A stretch of DNA of 64,000 nt from Acinetobacter sp. TR3 (GCF_027105055.1 NZ_CP114264.1:1302001-1366000), one strand, 5' to 3'. Counted from the stretch's first letter, positions 19,883 to 30,037 are shown. Numbers and translations: made by a program. Notes: a model not told the origin generated them from the letters alone.

Positions 19883-22564
19883 ATGTCAAATCAAACTCAA
19901 CGTTTAAAACTAACGCAATTAGCAGCTTCGATTGCATTTGTTGCAGGTGGTGCAGCTTTCCTTCCTTCAGCACACGCAGCAGCTCCTAGTGCGGGCACGA
20001 ATATTAGTAACATTGCATCTGCAAGCTATACAGATAGCAACGGTTCTAATAAAACTGTGACATCAAACGTAGTTACTACGACTGTATTGCAAGTAGCAAG
20101 TTTCACGTTGATCGCTGATCAAACTAAAACTGCTAATGCGAATGGTCAAGTATCTTTATCTCACACATTAACAAATACAGGTAATGGTAGCGATACCTTT
20201 AACGTAGCTGTTGCCAATAATGATACACGTGATAACACAACTGATAATTTCGATTTCAGTGGTTTAAATGTTTATCTTGATGCCAACAAAGATGGTGTTC
20301 CAGATAGCCAAACTCCTGTAACAAGCATAACTTTAGCAGCAGGCGAATCTGTTAACTTAATCGTACAAGCAACAACAGCAAGCAACAACGTTACTGCTGG
20401 TGATCTTGGTAAGTTAACGGTTTCAGCAATCAGTGGTTTTGATACAAGTGTAACTGCTAAAAATGTTGATACTGTTCGAATTACCAATGGCGCTGTAATT
20501 AGTTTATTAAAATCTGCAAGTGTTAGTAATGTAGATGCAACTTTATCAAACCCTGCGGCACGTGAAGTTGAATATGCTTTAGCTTATCAGAACACTGGTA
20601 ACACGACTGCAACTAACGTTACAATTACAGACGTACTTCCAGCTGGTTTAACCTATGTTGTTGGTTCTGCTACTGTAAATGGTACTGCTGTAAGTGATGC
20701 AGCTGATACTGATGGATATAACTTCACTTCAGGAACTGCTACATTAGTTATTCCTACAGTTGCTGCAAACAGTAGCGGTGTATTGAAATTCAAAGTTCGG
20801 GTAAACCAAAATACTCCAGCTGGTGTCATTACAAACATCGCTGAAGTGGATCCAGATGGTCCGGGTACAGAAGGCAAAACGCCATCTAACCCGAACGATG
20901 TAACAGTGTTAGGTGTTAAAAAAGGTACAATTAACGACAGTACAACTGATGCCTTTGCTGATGGACAAACTTCTACGGCTCCAGCTGATGACGTAATTAC
21001 TAAGTCAACAACTCAAGGTACTCCAGTTACCTTTGGTGTTACTGCGGGTGGTGGTGAGCCAATCGTTATACATAACACTGGTAACGTTACAGAAGCATTC
21101 AACATCACTGTAAATAAAAACTCTTTACCAGCTGGTAGTATTGTTGAATTATTCAAATCTGATGGTGTAACGCCATTAACTGATACGAATGGTGATGGTG
21201 TTGCAGACACTGGTCCAATCGCAAGTGGCGCTACATACCAAGTTGTTGCTAAAGTAACTCTGCCTTCTGGTTATTCTTCTACGACGCCAATCAGCACGAT
21301 CTTAACTTCAACACCTGTTACTAATTCTACTGGTACAGATACAATTACTTTAGTCATTGATAAAGTTGTTGCATCTACAGTTGACTTACACAATGGTGAT
21401 GCAACAAATAGTACTGGTACTGTTGTTGGCGCGTCAGGTAAAGATACTGGTCAATTTATTGATACTAAATCAACTAAACCTGGTCAAGCAACTAACTTCC
21501 CATTAACTATTGATAATAATGGTGCAACTGGAGATAACTATAATTTATCTATATCACCTACATTACCAACAGGTTGGACGGTTCAATATTACTTAGCTGA
21601 TGGTGCAGGTAATCCAACAGGTGCTCCAATCACGAATACAGGTAATATACCAAGTGGTGGTAGTGTTAAACTTGTTGCAGTTGTAACGCCTCCAGCAAAT
21701 GCTCCAGCAGGTAACCAAGAAGTTATCTTTACAGTTTCTTCTCCAGCTACTGGCTTAACAGATGTAATGTCTGATCGTGTAACAGTTGAAACTAATCGTA
21801 TCCTTAGCTTGCAAAATGACCGTACTGGACAAGTTGCACCAGGTGGTACGGTTGTTTACAAACATACCCTAACCAACAACGGTAACATTGTTGAAGGTGC
21901 TACAGCGGGTAGCTTACCGTTTACACTTACGAATGACCAAGCTGCAAATGGTTGGGTAACAAGCTTATTTGTTGACATAAACAATGATGGCGTGGCTGAT
22001 GCAAATGAATTAGTTACAGGTAATGATCTTTCTGCGAAAACTGGAAGCATTGCTCGTGGCGCATCTGTTAACTTACTCATCAAAGTACAAGCTCCAACAA
22101 ATGCAACTGCTGGAACACCAAGTGCAGTTGTATTGACGATCAAACCAACTGATGTTGGTAATCAGTCTGTTGCTGATCTAGTGAATACTGACTTAACGAC
22201 TGTTACAAGTGGTCAAGTACGTTTAGTGAAAGAGCAATCTTTAGCAAACTGTTCAACAGGTGTTGCTGGTACTTATACTCAAAATACAGTTTCTGCTAAA
22301 CCAGGCGAATGTGTGAAGTATAGAATTACTGCAACGAATGAAGGTAATGCTGACGTAACTAATGTTGTAATTAGCGATGCTACGCCTGCATATACAACCT
22401 TGAAAGTGATTGCAAGTGCATCTCCAGTAGCTACAAATGCGACATTGAGTACTTCAACTGCTGCATTAACTGATGGTTCAACAGGTACTATCGCTGCTGA
22501 GAAAACACCTCTTGTACCTAATACAAGTGCGGTATTAGAGTTTGTAATCAAAGTAAATAATTAA
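19883..22564 (+). CDS. Secreted DUF11-type surface protein, paralogue 3
   Basis: 893 residues, same architecture as paralogues 1 and 2. It has a signal peptide ending in SAHAAAP, entry module AGTNISNIASASYTDSNGS...TSNVVTTTV, HTLTNTGNGSDTFNV, the calcium-like loop YLDANKDGVPDS, a central DTNGDGVADTG, FVDINNDGVADANE near 700 and a C-terminal DUF11 module with two cysteines (LANCSTG, GECVKYRI). It is extremely rich in Thr, Asn, Val and Ala, with strikingly uniform GTT/ACT/GCT-type codons. This suggests high expression, so it may be the major subunit (inference). AGGGG precedes the ATG. Confidence 0.78.
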   Translation: MSNQTQRLKLTQLAASIAFVAGGAAFLPSAHAAAPSAGTNISNIASASYTDSNGSNKTVTSNVVTTTVLQVASFTLIADQTKTANANGQVSLSHTLTNTGNGSDTFNVAVANNDTRDNTTDNFDFSGLNVYLDANKDGVPDSQTPVTSITLAAGESVNLIVQATTASNNVTAGDLGKLTVSAISGFDTSVTAKNVDTVRITNGAVISLLKSASVSNVDATLSNPAAREVEYALAYQNTGNTTATNVTITDVLPAGLTYVVGSATVNGTAVSDAADTDGYNFTSGTATLVIPTVAANSSGVLKFKVRVNQNTPAGVITNIAEVDPDGPGTEGKTPSNPNDVTVLGVKKGTINDSTTDAFADGQTSTAPADDVITKSTTQGTPVTFGVTAGGGEPIVIHNTGNVTEAFNITVNKNSLPAGSIVELFKSDGVTPLTDTNGDGVADTGPIASGATYQVVAKVTLPSGYSSTTPISTILTSTPVTNSTGTDTITLVIDKVVASTVDLHNGDATNSTGTVVGASGKDTGQFIDTKSTKPGQATNFPLTIDNNGATGDNYNLSISPTLPTGWTVQYYLADGAGNPTGAPITNTGNIPSGGSVKLVAVVTPPANAPAGNQEVIFTVSSPATGLTDVMSDRVTVETNRILSLQNDRTGQVAPGGTVVYKHTLTNNGNIVEGATAGSLPFTLTNDQAANGWVTSLFVDINNDGVADANELVTGNDLSAKTGSIARGASVNLLIKVQAPTNATAGTPSAVVLTIKPTDVGNQSVADLVNTDLTTVTSGQVRLVKEQSLANCSTGVAGTYTQNTVSAKPGECVKYRITATNEGNADVTNVVISDATPAYTTLKVIASASPVATNATLSTSTAALTDGSTGTIAAEKTPLVPNTSAVLEFVIKVNN

Positions 22565-22694
22565 TATTCATTAAGCAATTTCGATTGCTCAAAATGAATT
22601 GATTAAATATGTGGGCATTTGCGCAAAGCAGGTGTCCACAACAATAATTTTAAAGTTTTTTTATTTAGACTATTTAGTTGAAGGGTAGAGTACC
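22565..22694 (+). other. Stem-loops between surface paralogue 3 and the barrel gene
   Basis: Two inverted repeats occupy this 130-base spacer. The first, about 22566-22599, pairs ATTCATT with AATGAAT and GCAAT with ATTGC around a TTCG loop. The second, about 22612-22640, pairs GTGGGCA with TGTCCAC with one mismatch. No strong U-tract follows either, so they look more like attenuators or mRNA-stability elements than full terminators. They would allow more mRNA for the 893-residue protein than for the barrel protein (inference). Confidence 0.4.
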
Positions 22695-25600
22695 GTGGCG
22701 CTACAACAGAAGCAAAATCGTGTAAGTCGAAACATATCTTTCATGTTATCAACGTTGACAATATCTATTCTGTCTGCGCAGTATGGCCACGCGTCGAATA
22801 TTCCTAAAGTTGGTAGTAAAATCACAAACGTTGCTTACGCAACTTTTATACCAGCAAATGGTAAAGAACAACAATCAGTTTCTAACACAGTCGAAGTTAA
22901 TGTTTCAGCATTGTATGCTATTACTTTAACTACCCCACCAGTACTCGATGTTGAACCTAGTGTGCGAGTAATATGGGCGAATACTTTATCGAATAATAGT
23001 AATGCACCTGTTAATGTTCAGCTAGAAGCATTAACAATTAATGAATTAAATAATATTAAAATTTACATAGATAGCAACAAAGATGGTCAATTTGATACGA
23101 ATGATCAACAATTAACAACTAATGTGGCTCTACAAATTGGTCAAAGTGTCAATTTGTGGGTTGTTGCTACCACAAGTTCAAATTTAACAGAAGGTCAGCA
23201 ATTTAATTTACCAATTAAAGCAACAGTTGTTGAAGATACAACAGCAATTGCAACCGCTACAGATAGTGCAATTAGCTATGGTGCAAAATTAGTTGCAACT
23301 AAAGACGTGCAACAAAAAACTTTTGAGCCTTCTGCAAGTGCAAATTATGACTTAAATTACACGCTCAACATTAGCAATGAAGGTAAGAAGACAGCCAGAC
23401 CAACCGATGTCATGGTGGATGGTCAAATACAAAAAATGGTTTTGTTGGTTGATGATTTGCCGCCAAATACAACATTTAAATCTGCTTTAGTAAAGAATAC
23501 TCAAGCCAAAATTTTATACAAGCTTGCAAATAATAGTTATAGCACTATTGCTCCTAGTGACATTACACAGATCAATCAGCTTGTTGTCGGTTTTCCACAA
23601 ATTGCTGCAAATACATCTGAGCAAGTTAATCTTGTTGTTAGTATGAACCGCAATATTGCAAAAACCACAGTAAAAAATACTTATAAAGTTTCGTATGCTG
23701 TCACTGATACTCAGAAAGATGTGTTATCAAACGTTGCATCTACTTTAGTTAGCGGCTCAGCAGATATTACAAATAATTCAAGTGATTTTAAGAGTATTTT
23801 GGCAACTGGTAGTGTAAATAAGCCACTGAATATAGAAGCTAAGAATGCAAGTTGTAATGCGGATCGTTACACTCCTGATCGTGTGAAAATTCGAATTAAA
23901 TCTACAAAAACAGATGATTTAGAAGAAGTTATTGGTATTGAAACTGGCCCAAATACTGGTGTATTTCGCTATACATTACCAACAACTCTTTCAGATAAAG
24001 GCATTCAATATGATGTAGTTTTGCAAACGCTTAAACGTGATAAAGTTGATATCAGTTTAACGGATTGTTTGGATGCTCAAGGTCAATCGACTGGAACGAT
24101 TACCGACATTAATACAAGTGTGTTAATGGATCCTTATGGTACAGTATTTGATGCTAAAACGGGTTTACCTGTAGCCGGTGCTACAGTTACTTTATTGGAT
24201 CAAAATGGCCAACCAATTGCTGATAATGTAGCATTTATAATTGATCCTCAAACAGGTAATTTAGTTTCTATACCTGCAAAACAAGTTACGAATAGTGCTG
24301 GTGAATTTATCTACCCATTAGTAAAAGCAGGTACATACAGTTTTATTGTAGATACAAACACTATTCCAGGTGAAAAACGTTATACTTTTATTAGTGATCG
24401 CAAGGTATATTCAAATTTTCCAGCAGATAAAGCGGTTGATTTAAAGTGGTCTTATGCAGGGCAATTCACATTAAATAATGGTGACCCTGCACTCAATATC
24501 GATATTCCAATTGACCCTGTGCTTCCACCTAGTAGTTCTACCTTATTTGTAACGAAAGTTGCCTCGAATAAAACTGCAGAGATTGGCGATTTCGAAGAAT
24601 ATACTGTCAAGGTTGCAAATCGTGGAACTGTAGATTTATCAAATGTTTCGATTACAGATAAACTTCCTCGAGGCTTTATTTATGTTCAAGGCTCAATGCG
24701 TGTTGATGGTAAAAAGGTAGAAGATCCATTAGGTGGTAAGGGACCTTATTTAACATTAGGATTAGGTACACTCACTCCAAGTACAGAACTTAAAGTAAAT
24801 TATCGTGTTTATATTGGACCAAATGCACTGAATGGTGATGGTATCAACCGTGTACGCGCTAAAGATAAAAATGGTGTTGAGTCGAATGAAGCATCAGCAA
24901 AAGTAGAAGTTACGCCTGGTATGATGATGTCTGAGGGTTTTATCGTAGGTAAAATCTTCACCGACTGTAATCGGAATGGCATCCAAGATGCTGGTGAAAT
25001 AGGTGTTCCTGGTGTTCGTATCTACCTTGAAGATGGTAGTTATGTTATTACGGATAGTGAAGGTAAGTATGATTTCTATGGAATTAGTGCAAAAACACAT
25101 GTTTTAAAAGTCGATCGTACAAGTCTACCGATTGGTTCTGAATTAGTATTAATAAATAATCGTCAAGCAGGTGATCCAAATAGCCGTTTTGTCGATTTAA
25201 AACGTGGTGAATTGCATCGTGCCGATTTTGCGATAGCTGAAGGTGTTGGTCAATGTTCAGAATCTTTAATTGAACGTGTGCTAGAGCGTAAAAAGCGTAT
25301 TGAACAAGATAATACAAATTTAGAGCAAATATTACGTTCTGATTTAACGGCTGATCCAATTTTTTCCAAAGTCACGGATGTTCGTGGACAGCCATCGAGT
25401 GGCTGTATTTCAGCCGTTGGAGTTCAGGCGAATTGTAATCTTGATTTTTCAAAAGAACAAATTAAAGAAATCAAGCAAATACAATTTGAACCCGAAAAGT
25501 CTGGTGTTCAAGCATCTAGCGCTTTACCAAGTTCTTCAACTCTTGCTCTGCCAAATGAAGAGTCTGTAGATACTGTTAATTCTGCCAAAATGATTAATCT

Positions 25601-28600
25601 TGAAGCAGCTTTAGAAACAGCTGTGAATAATCAACTAGAAATTTTAAATCTTAAAGATGGGCAAGTATTGCCTTATCCTCAGACCTCGATTCAAGTTAAA
25701 GGTGCAGCAGGCACTCAGCTTGAACTCTGGGTAAATGGAACTCGTGTTCCTGAAAAGCGGATTGGTAAACGTGCTGTATTGCCGAACATGCAGGTTTCAG
25801 GTTTAGACTTTATTGGTGTTGATTTAAGTACGGGGCAGAACACCATCGAAGTACGTCAAGTAGATATGATGGGCAATACTCGAGACATTAAACGTATTAA
25901 TGTTATTGCACCTGATCAGTTAGACAAGTTGCAACTTGAGCCGAGTAAAACGATTCCACAGGCAAATGGACGCGATCGTTTTAATGTTAATTTAAAAATT
26001 GTCGATCGACATGGTACGCTTGTCTCGAACCGTACACCTATCACCTTAGATAGTTCAATCGGTAAGATTGACTTAGTAGACTTAGATCCAAAACAGCCAG
26101 GTATTCAAGTATTCGTTGAAGGTGGAACTTTACTTGTTCCAATTCAAGCGCCAATTGAAGCTGGTGAAGGAACATTATCGGTTGAAAGTGGTATCTTCCA
26201 CTCAAGCACACCTGTTCGTTTCTTACCTGATTTAAGACCGATTATCGCTGTAGGTATACTTGAAGGTTCTTTTAATTTCAAAAAGTTTGACCCTAAAGAA
26301 CTGAGTGGTATTAATTCAAATGATGGTTTTGAAGAAGAATTAAATGAGATTTCAGCTTCAAAAGATGGAAAGCGCAATTTAACGGGGCGAGCTGCATTAT
26401 TTTTGAAAGGTAAGGTAAAAGGTGAATACCTGCTTACACTTGCATATGATTCAGATAAAGATAAAAACCAAAGATTATTCCGTGATATTCGTCCTGATGA
26501 ATATTACCCAGTTTATGGTGACTCTGCTGCTAAAGGTTTTGATGCTCAATCTACTAGTAAATTGTATGTTCGTGTCGATAAAGGACGTTCATATGCAATG
26601 TATGGTGACTACGTAACACGTACTGAAAATGATGAGGGCTTATCTTTAGGTCAATACAATCGTTCATTGACAGGTATTCGTAGTACAGTAGAAGCTGATA
26701 AATATAAAGTTACTGCGTTTGCTGCACAGACAAATACACAACAAGTTGTGAATGAACAACGTGCTATGGGTATTTCAGGTCCTTATAGTTTAGGTAATGG
26801 TGTTAATGCGCAAGACGTGCGTGAAAACAGTGAAAAAGTAGAGGTTATTACGCGTGACCGTAATAATTCGGGTTTAATTATTGCACGTACAAGTTTGACT
26901 CGTTTTACTGATTATGAGATTGATACTTTCAGTAATAGTATTTATTTGAAAGATCCAGTTCCAAGTGTTGATGCTGACCTAAACCCAGTATATTTACGAA
27001 TTACAGTTGAATCTGATCAAGGTGGTGAAGAATATACGGTTGGTGGTGTGTCTGGTTCTTTAAAAGCCACCGATAAAGTTAAAGTAGGTGGTTCTTATGT
27101 GAAGAGTAATAACCCACTAACTCAAGATCAGTTAGCAAGTGTGAATACTGTCGTTAAATTTGCCAATGATAAAGGTAAATTCATTGCTGAGTTTGCTCGT
27201 TCAGAGAATATTAATAATGACTTAAATTCATCGACGTCAGGTAATGTGAAACCAGATGCAACTGGTAAGTTATCGGGTGATGCTGCACGAGTTGAATTAA
27301 ACTATTCTTATAAAGACTTGGAAATGAAAGTTTATCATAACCAAGCTGATAGAGAATTTTATAATACAGCTGCACCTATTACTGCTGGTCGTAAAGAAAG
27401 CGGCATTAAGGGACGTGTACAATTAAATAAAATCGGCTTAGCTAAGCTTGAAGCGATTCGCACAGAAGATCAGTTAAATGGCGTAAATCAAGGTGTATCA
27501 GCAAGTATTGAACGGGCAATTAACCGTATTTTAGCTGTAGAACTTGGTTTAAAATATTATGATGAGTCATCTAATCCAGCAACGCTAAATACAACACAAG
27601 TTGCACCATATCATGGTGTCACAGTTCGCTCTAAATTAATCAGTCAACTACCTTGGCAAGGTTCGAATGTCTTTGCTGAATATGAGCAAGATATTTCTGA
27701 AGCGGATCGTCGTATTTTCGCGTTGGGTGCAAATTATCAAATTAATTCCAAACTCCGTGCTTATGCTCGTCACGAATTGGTTTCAAGCATTGGTGGTCTT
27801 TATGATCTGAATAGTAATCAACGCCGCAATGTAACGGTATTCGGTCTTGATAGTAAATATAACAATAATGGAACAGCCTTCAGTGAATATCGTGTTCGGG
27901 ATGGTATTAGTGCGAGAGAGGCTGAGGCAGCAATTGGTTTACGTAATCGTTGGGAAATTGAAAAAGGTTTTTATGCCAATACGAGTTTTGAGCAAACTAA
28001 ATCATTATCAAATGCCAATAACTCAAATTCTGATAGCACAGCAGCATCTTTAGGTATTGAATATTTAAAGAACCCTAACTGGAAAGCTGTTGCGCGCATT
28101 GAAGCACGTTGGACAGATCAATCAGATACGATATTGAACAATTTAGGCGTTGCTTATAAATATTCGGATGATGTGACATTATTGGCAAAAAATGTTGTTA
28201 GCCTAACAGATAGCAAAAATGATAGTAGCGGTGATCGTTTAGTGGATCGCTTCCAATTAGGATTGGCTTATCGTGATACAGAACACAATCGTTTTGATGC
28301 ACTAGCTAAAGTTGAATATCGTTATGATGATAATAAAACTGATTTAAATAATCCGTATCTTAAACATGTTTATATTTTCTCGAACCATTTAAATTATCAT
28401 CCAACACGTGATTTTACCTTGTCGGGTCAATATGCGGTGAAAAATGTGCAGGCTACATTCTCTGGTTTAGAGTCTACAGGTATGACACACATGTTCAGTG
28501 CAAGAGCTATATATGACATCAATGAAAGATGGGATGCAGGAGTACACACAGGTGTATTATGGTCTGATATGAGTTCAGGGCGTCGAATTCTCCTGGGTGG

Positions 28601-28790
28601 TGAGGTTGGGTATCTCGTTGCAGCAAATTTATGGTTGTCAGGTGGCTATAACTTCTCAGGTTATAAAGATGATGATCTGGTAGATAGTGATACTACAATT
28701 CAGGGTGCTTATATTCGTTTTAGATTCAAGTTCGATGAGAATCTATTTGCTGTTAATAACGCTGGAATAAATGCTTCGAGAGAACCATAA
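22695..28790 (+). CDS. Giant outer-membrane anchor: DUF11/SdrD-B passenger with C-terminal beta-barrel
   Basis: 2031 residues, GTG start with AAGGG upstream. A signal peptide (ending YGHAS) leads into the entry module shared with the other surface proteins (VGSKITNVAYATFIPANG...SNTVEVNV; loop YIDSNKDGQFDT). A carboxypeptidase-regulatory-like domain lies at about 478-575, DUF11 at about 613-740, SdrD-B at about 746-850 (GKIFTDCNRNGIQDAGEIGV), a helical charged segment at about 850-990, and Ig-like segments at about 1000-1200. From about 1230 to the end, alternating amphipathic strands form a predicted outer-membrane barrel, ending in YIRFRFKFDENLF and a short tail. It probably anchors or exports the other DUF11 proteins (inference). 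It is followed 2 bases later by an OmpA-like gene. Confidence 0.75.
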   Translation: MALQQKQNRVSRNISFMLSTLTISILSAQYGHASNIPKVGSKITNVAYATFIPANGKEQQSVSNTVEVNVSALYAITLTTPPVLDVEPSVRVIWANTLSNNSNAPVNVQLEALTINELNNIKIYIDSNKDGQFDTNDQQLTTNVALQIGQSVNLWVVATTSSNLTEGQQFNLPIKATVVEDTTAIATATDSAISYGAKLVATKDVQQKTFEPSASANYDLNYTLNISNEGKKTARPTDVMVDGQIQKMVLLVDDLPPNTTFKSALVKNTQAKILYKLANNSYSTIAPSDITQINQLVVGFPQIAANTSEQVNLVVSMNRNIAKTTVKNTYKVSYAVTDTQKDVLSNVASTLVSGSADITNNSSDFKSILATGSVNKPLNIEAKNASCNADRYTPDRVKIRIKSTKTDDLEEVIGIETGPNTGVFRYTLPTTLSDKGIQYDVVLQTLKRDKVDISLTDCLDAQGQSTGTITDINTSVLMDPYGTVFDAKTGLPVAGATVTLLDQNGQPIADNVAFIIDPQTGNLVSIPAKQVTNSAGEFIYPLVKAGTYSFIVDTNTIPGEKRYTFISDRKVYSNFPADKAVDLKWSYAGQFTLNNGDPALNIDIPIDPVLPPSSSTLFVTKVASNKTAEIGDFEEYTVKVANRGTVDLSNVSITDKLPRGFIYVQGSMRVDGKKVEDPLGGKGPYLTLGLGTLTPSTELKVNYRVYIGPNALNGDGINRVRAKDKNGVESNEASAKVEVTPGMMMSEGFIVGKIFTDCNRNGIQDAGEIGVPGVRIYLEDGSYVITDSEGKYDFYGISAKTHVLKVDRTSLPIGSELVLINNRQAGDPNSRFVDLKRGELHRADFAIAEGVGQCSESLIERVLERKKRIEQDNTNLEQILRSDLTADPIFSKVTDVRGQPSSGCISAVGVQANCNLDFSKEQIKEIKQIQFEPEKSGVQASSALPSSSTLALPNEESVDTVNSAKMINLEAALETAVNNQLEILNLKDGQVLPYPQTSIQVKGAAGTQLELWVNGTRVPEKRIGKRAVLPNMQVSGLDFIGVDLSTGQNTIEVRQVDMMGNTRDIKRINVIAPDQLDKLQLEPSKTIPQANGRDRFNVNLKIVDRHGTLVSNRTPITLDSSIGKIDLVDLDPKQPGIQVFVEGGTLLVPIQAPIEAGEGTLSVESGIFHSSTPVRFLPDLRPIIAVGILEGSFNFKKFDPKELSGINSNDGFEEELNEISASKDGKRNLTGRAALFLKGKVKGEYLLTLAYDSDKDKNQRLFRDIRPDEYYPVYGDSAAKGFDAQSTSKLYVRVDKGRSYAMYGDYVTRTENDEGLSLGQYNRSLTGIRSTVEADKYKVTAFAAQTNTQQVVNEQRAMGISGPYSLGNGVNAQDVRENSEKVEVITRDRNNSGLIIARTSLTRFTDYEIDTFSNSIYLKDPVPSVDADLNPVYLRITVESDQGGEEYTVGGVSGSLKATDKVKVGGSYVKSNNPLTQDQLASVNTVVKFANDKGKFIAEFARSENINNDLNSSTSGNVKPDATGKLSGDAARVELNYSYKDLEMKVYHNQADREFYNTAAPITAGRKESGIKGRVQLNKIGLAKLEAIRTEDQLNGVNQGVSASIERAINRILAVELGLKYYDESSNPATLNTTQVAPYHGVTVRSKLISQLPWQGSNVFAEYEQDISEADRRIFALGANYQINSKLRAYARHELVSSIGGLYDLNSNQRRNVTVFGLDSKYNNNGTAFSEYRVRDGISAREAEAAIGLRNRWEIEKGFYANTSFEQTKSLSNANNSNSDSTAASLGIEYLKNPNWKAVARIEARWTDQSDTILNNLGVAYKYSDDVTLLAKNVVSLTDSKNDSSGDRLVDRFQLGLAYRDTEHNRFDALAKVEYRYDDNKTDLNNPYLKHVYIFSNHLNYHPTRDFTLSGQYAVKNVQATFSGLESTGMTHMFSARAIYDINERWDAGVHTGVLWSDMSSGRRILLGGEVGYLVAANLWLSGGYNFSGYKDDDLVDSDTTIQGAYIRFRFKFDENLFAVNNAGINASREP

Positions 28791-28792
28791 AC

Positions 28793-29977
28793 ATGAAATA
28801 TCTTCACAATAATTTATATAAAATGTGTTCTTATTTTTATATCGGGGCTTCTGTTGGTTTACTTGCAGTAAGTACTTGTATATTTGCTGAGTCTGCATCT
28901 GAGCAACTTATTGTTGGGGAGCAAACCAGTTCTTTGGTACAAGATGTCAATCAACAGAAACCTTATAATCCTAAAGATAAGCAAGTTGCGGCATTACAAA
29001 CACGTCTGATACCTTATTTAAAACCATCTGAAAATATTGCATATTATCAAGCGATAAAAGCCTTAACATGGTTAAGTTACGCTGCCCACGAAGGAAGTGA
29101 AAAGAGTCTAAGTTCTGCGAGAACTGAAGCACTTCAACAAGCAAAATATATTATTGATGCTTTAGAACAAGGACAAATTGAAAAATTTACGCTGACAACA
29201 GCTATTCTTTCTGATTCAAGTGTCATGCGCAGAGACCTTTGGGCAAATGCTGAATTATTAAAGCAAACTGAAGGTTTTTCATGTGCTCAGGCTGAGATTG
29301 CTCAAGCAGAAGTGATGTTGGTTTGGGCAGCAGCAGAACATTGTGAACTTGGATGGAGACACTCAAGAGAACTGTTTCTATCCGCTCAAAGTTTAATTGA
29401 TCAATCAAATCTCAAAGCATCGGCGTGTAAGTCTGCAACAGTATTAGAATTACCTAAAATTAATTATCCATCTTTACAAGAATTGAATGGTGATGCTAAA
29501 GGTTGTCATGGAGTGAAAGGCAAGTGGCCAATTTGGTCGCCTGAACAGAAAGTTATCGCTGAACCACCAGTAGCTAAAGTTCCATCAAATGTACCAAATG
29601 TAGTTCACTTCGCCTTAGATCAATCAAACTTGTCAAAAGAATCGATTGAAGTATTGAATCAAGTTGTAATGTTCCTAAAAGACAATCCAACCTACACCTT
29701 GACTCTGTACGGTTTTACTGATGCTCGTGCAAGCGAACAATATAATTTGAAACTTTCCATGAGACGAGCACAGAGTGTACTTGCATACCTTCAACAACAA
29801 GGGATTCATTTAGATCGAGTTGCTGCTGAGGCAAAAGGCAAAAAACAAACAATTAACGATGAAAATCAGAAGTTTGGTCATGCATTAAGTCGTAGAGTCG
29901 AATTAGTCTATGTTGATCCAGAAGGTAAAGAGGTATCAACTTTCAAGCAACGTCAGGATATTCAAGTAGAAAAATAA
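28793..29977 (+). CDS. OmpA-family peptidoglycan-binding envelope protein
   Basis: 394 residues with a signal peptide (GASVGLLAVSTCIFAES). A helical N-terminal domain of about 220 residues contains four cysteines in the 160-240 region (FSCAQ, EHCEL, SACKS, GCHGV). A C-terminal OmpA/MotB-type domain spans about 270-385 (VHFALDQSNLSKESIEVL, GFTDARASEQYNLKLSMRRA), with the Asp and Arg that contact diaminopimelate. The family tethers outer-membrane assemblies to peptidoglycan. The start is 2 bases after the stop of the giant barrel protein, so the two are almost certainly co-translated. It lacks an obvious N-terminal OmpA barrel. It is the last gene of the surface run. Confidence 0.82.
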   Translation: MKYLHNNLYKMCSYFYIGASVGLLAVSTCIFAESASEQLIVGEQTSSLVQDVNQQKPYNPKDKQVAALQTRLIPYLKPSENIAYYQAIKALTWLSYAAHEGSEKSLSSARTEALQQAKYIIDALEQGQIEKFTLTTAILSDSSVMRRDLWANAELLKQTEGFSCAQAEIAQAEVMLVWAAAEHCELGWRHSRELFLSAQSLIDQSNLKASACKSATVLELPKINYPSLQELNGDAKGCHGVKGKWPIWSPEQKVIAEPPVAKVPSNVPNVVHFALDQSNLSKESIEVLNQVVMFLKDNPTYTLTLYGFTDARASEQYNLKLSMRRAQSVLAYLQQQGIHLDRVAAEAKGKKQTINDENQKFGHALSRRVELVYVDPEGKEVSTFKQRQDIQVEK

Positions 29978-29999
29978 CTCTCTATTGAACAATGAAAGT

Positions 30000-30037
30000 A
30001 CGTTAAAAAGAGAGCTTTAAAGCTCTCTTTTTAACGT
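30000..30037. terminator. Bidirectional terminator between surface run and tetR
   Basis: A perfect 38-base palindrome with 19-base arms, centred at 30018/30019. The GC-richer core GAGAGCTTT/AAAGCTCTC is flanked by A5 and T5 so that it terminates in both directions. It overlaps the stop codon of the tetR gene on the other strand. Confidence 0.9.

Noticed and set aside
15461..22551. Several long minus-strand frames opposite the surface genes
   Set aside because: They lack ribosome-binding sites and are explained by the Thr/Val/Ala-rich codon use of the plus-strand genes.
9775..28790. Repeated surface modules as a CRISPR or tandem-repeat array
   Set aside because: The similarity is at protein level across long diverged modules; there are no short identical DNA repeats with spacers.
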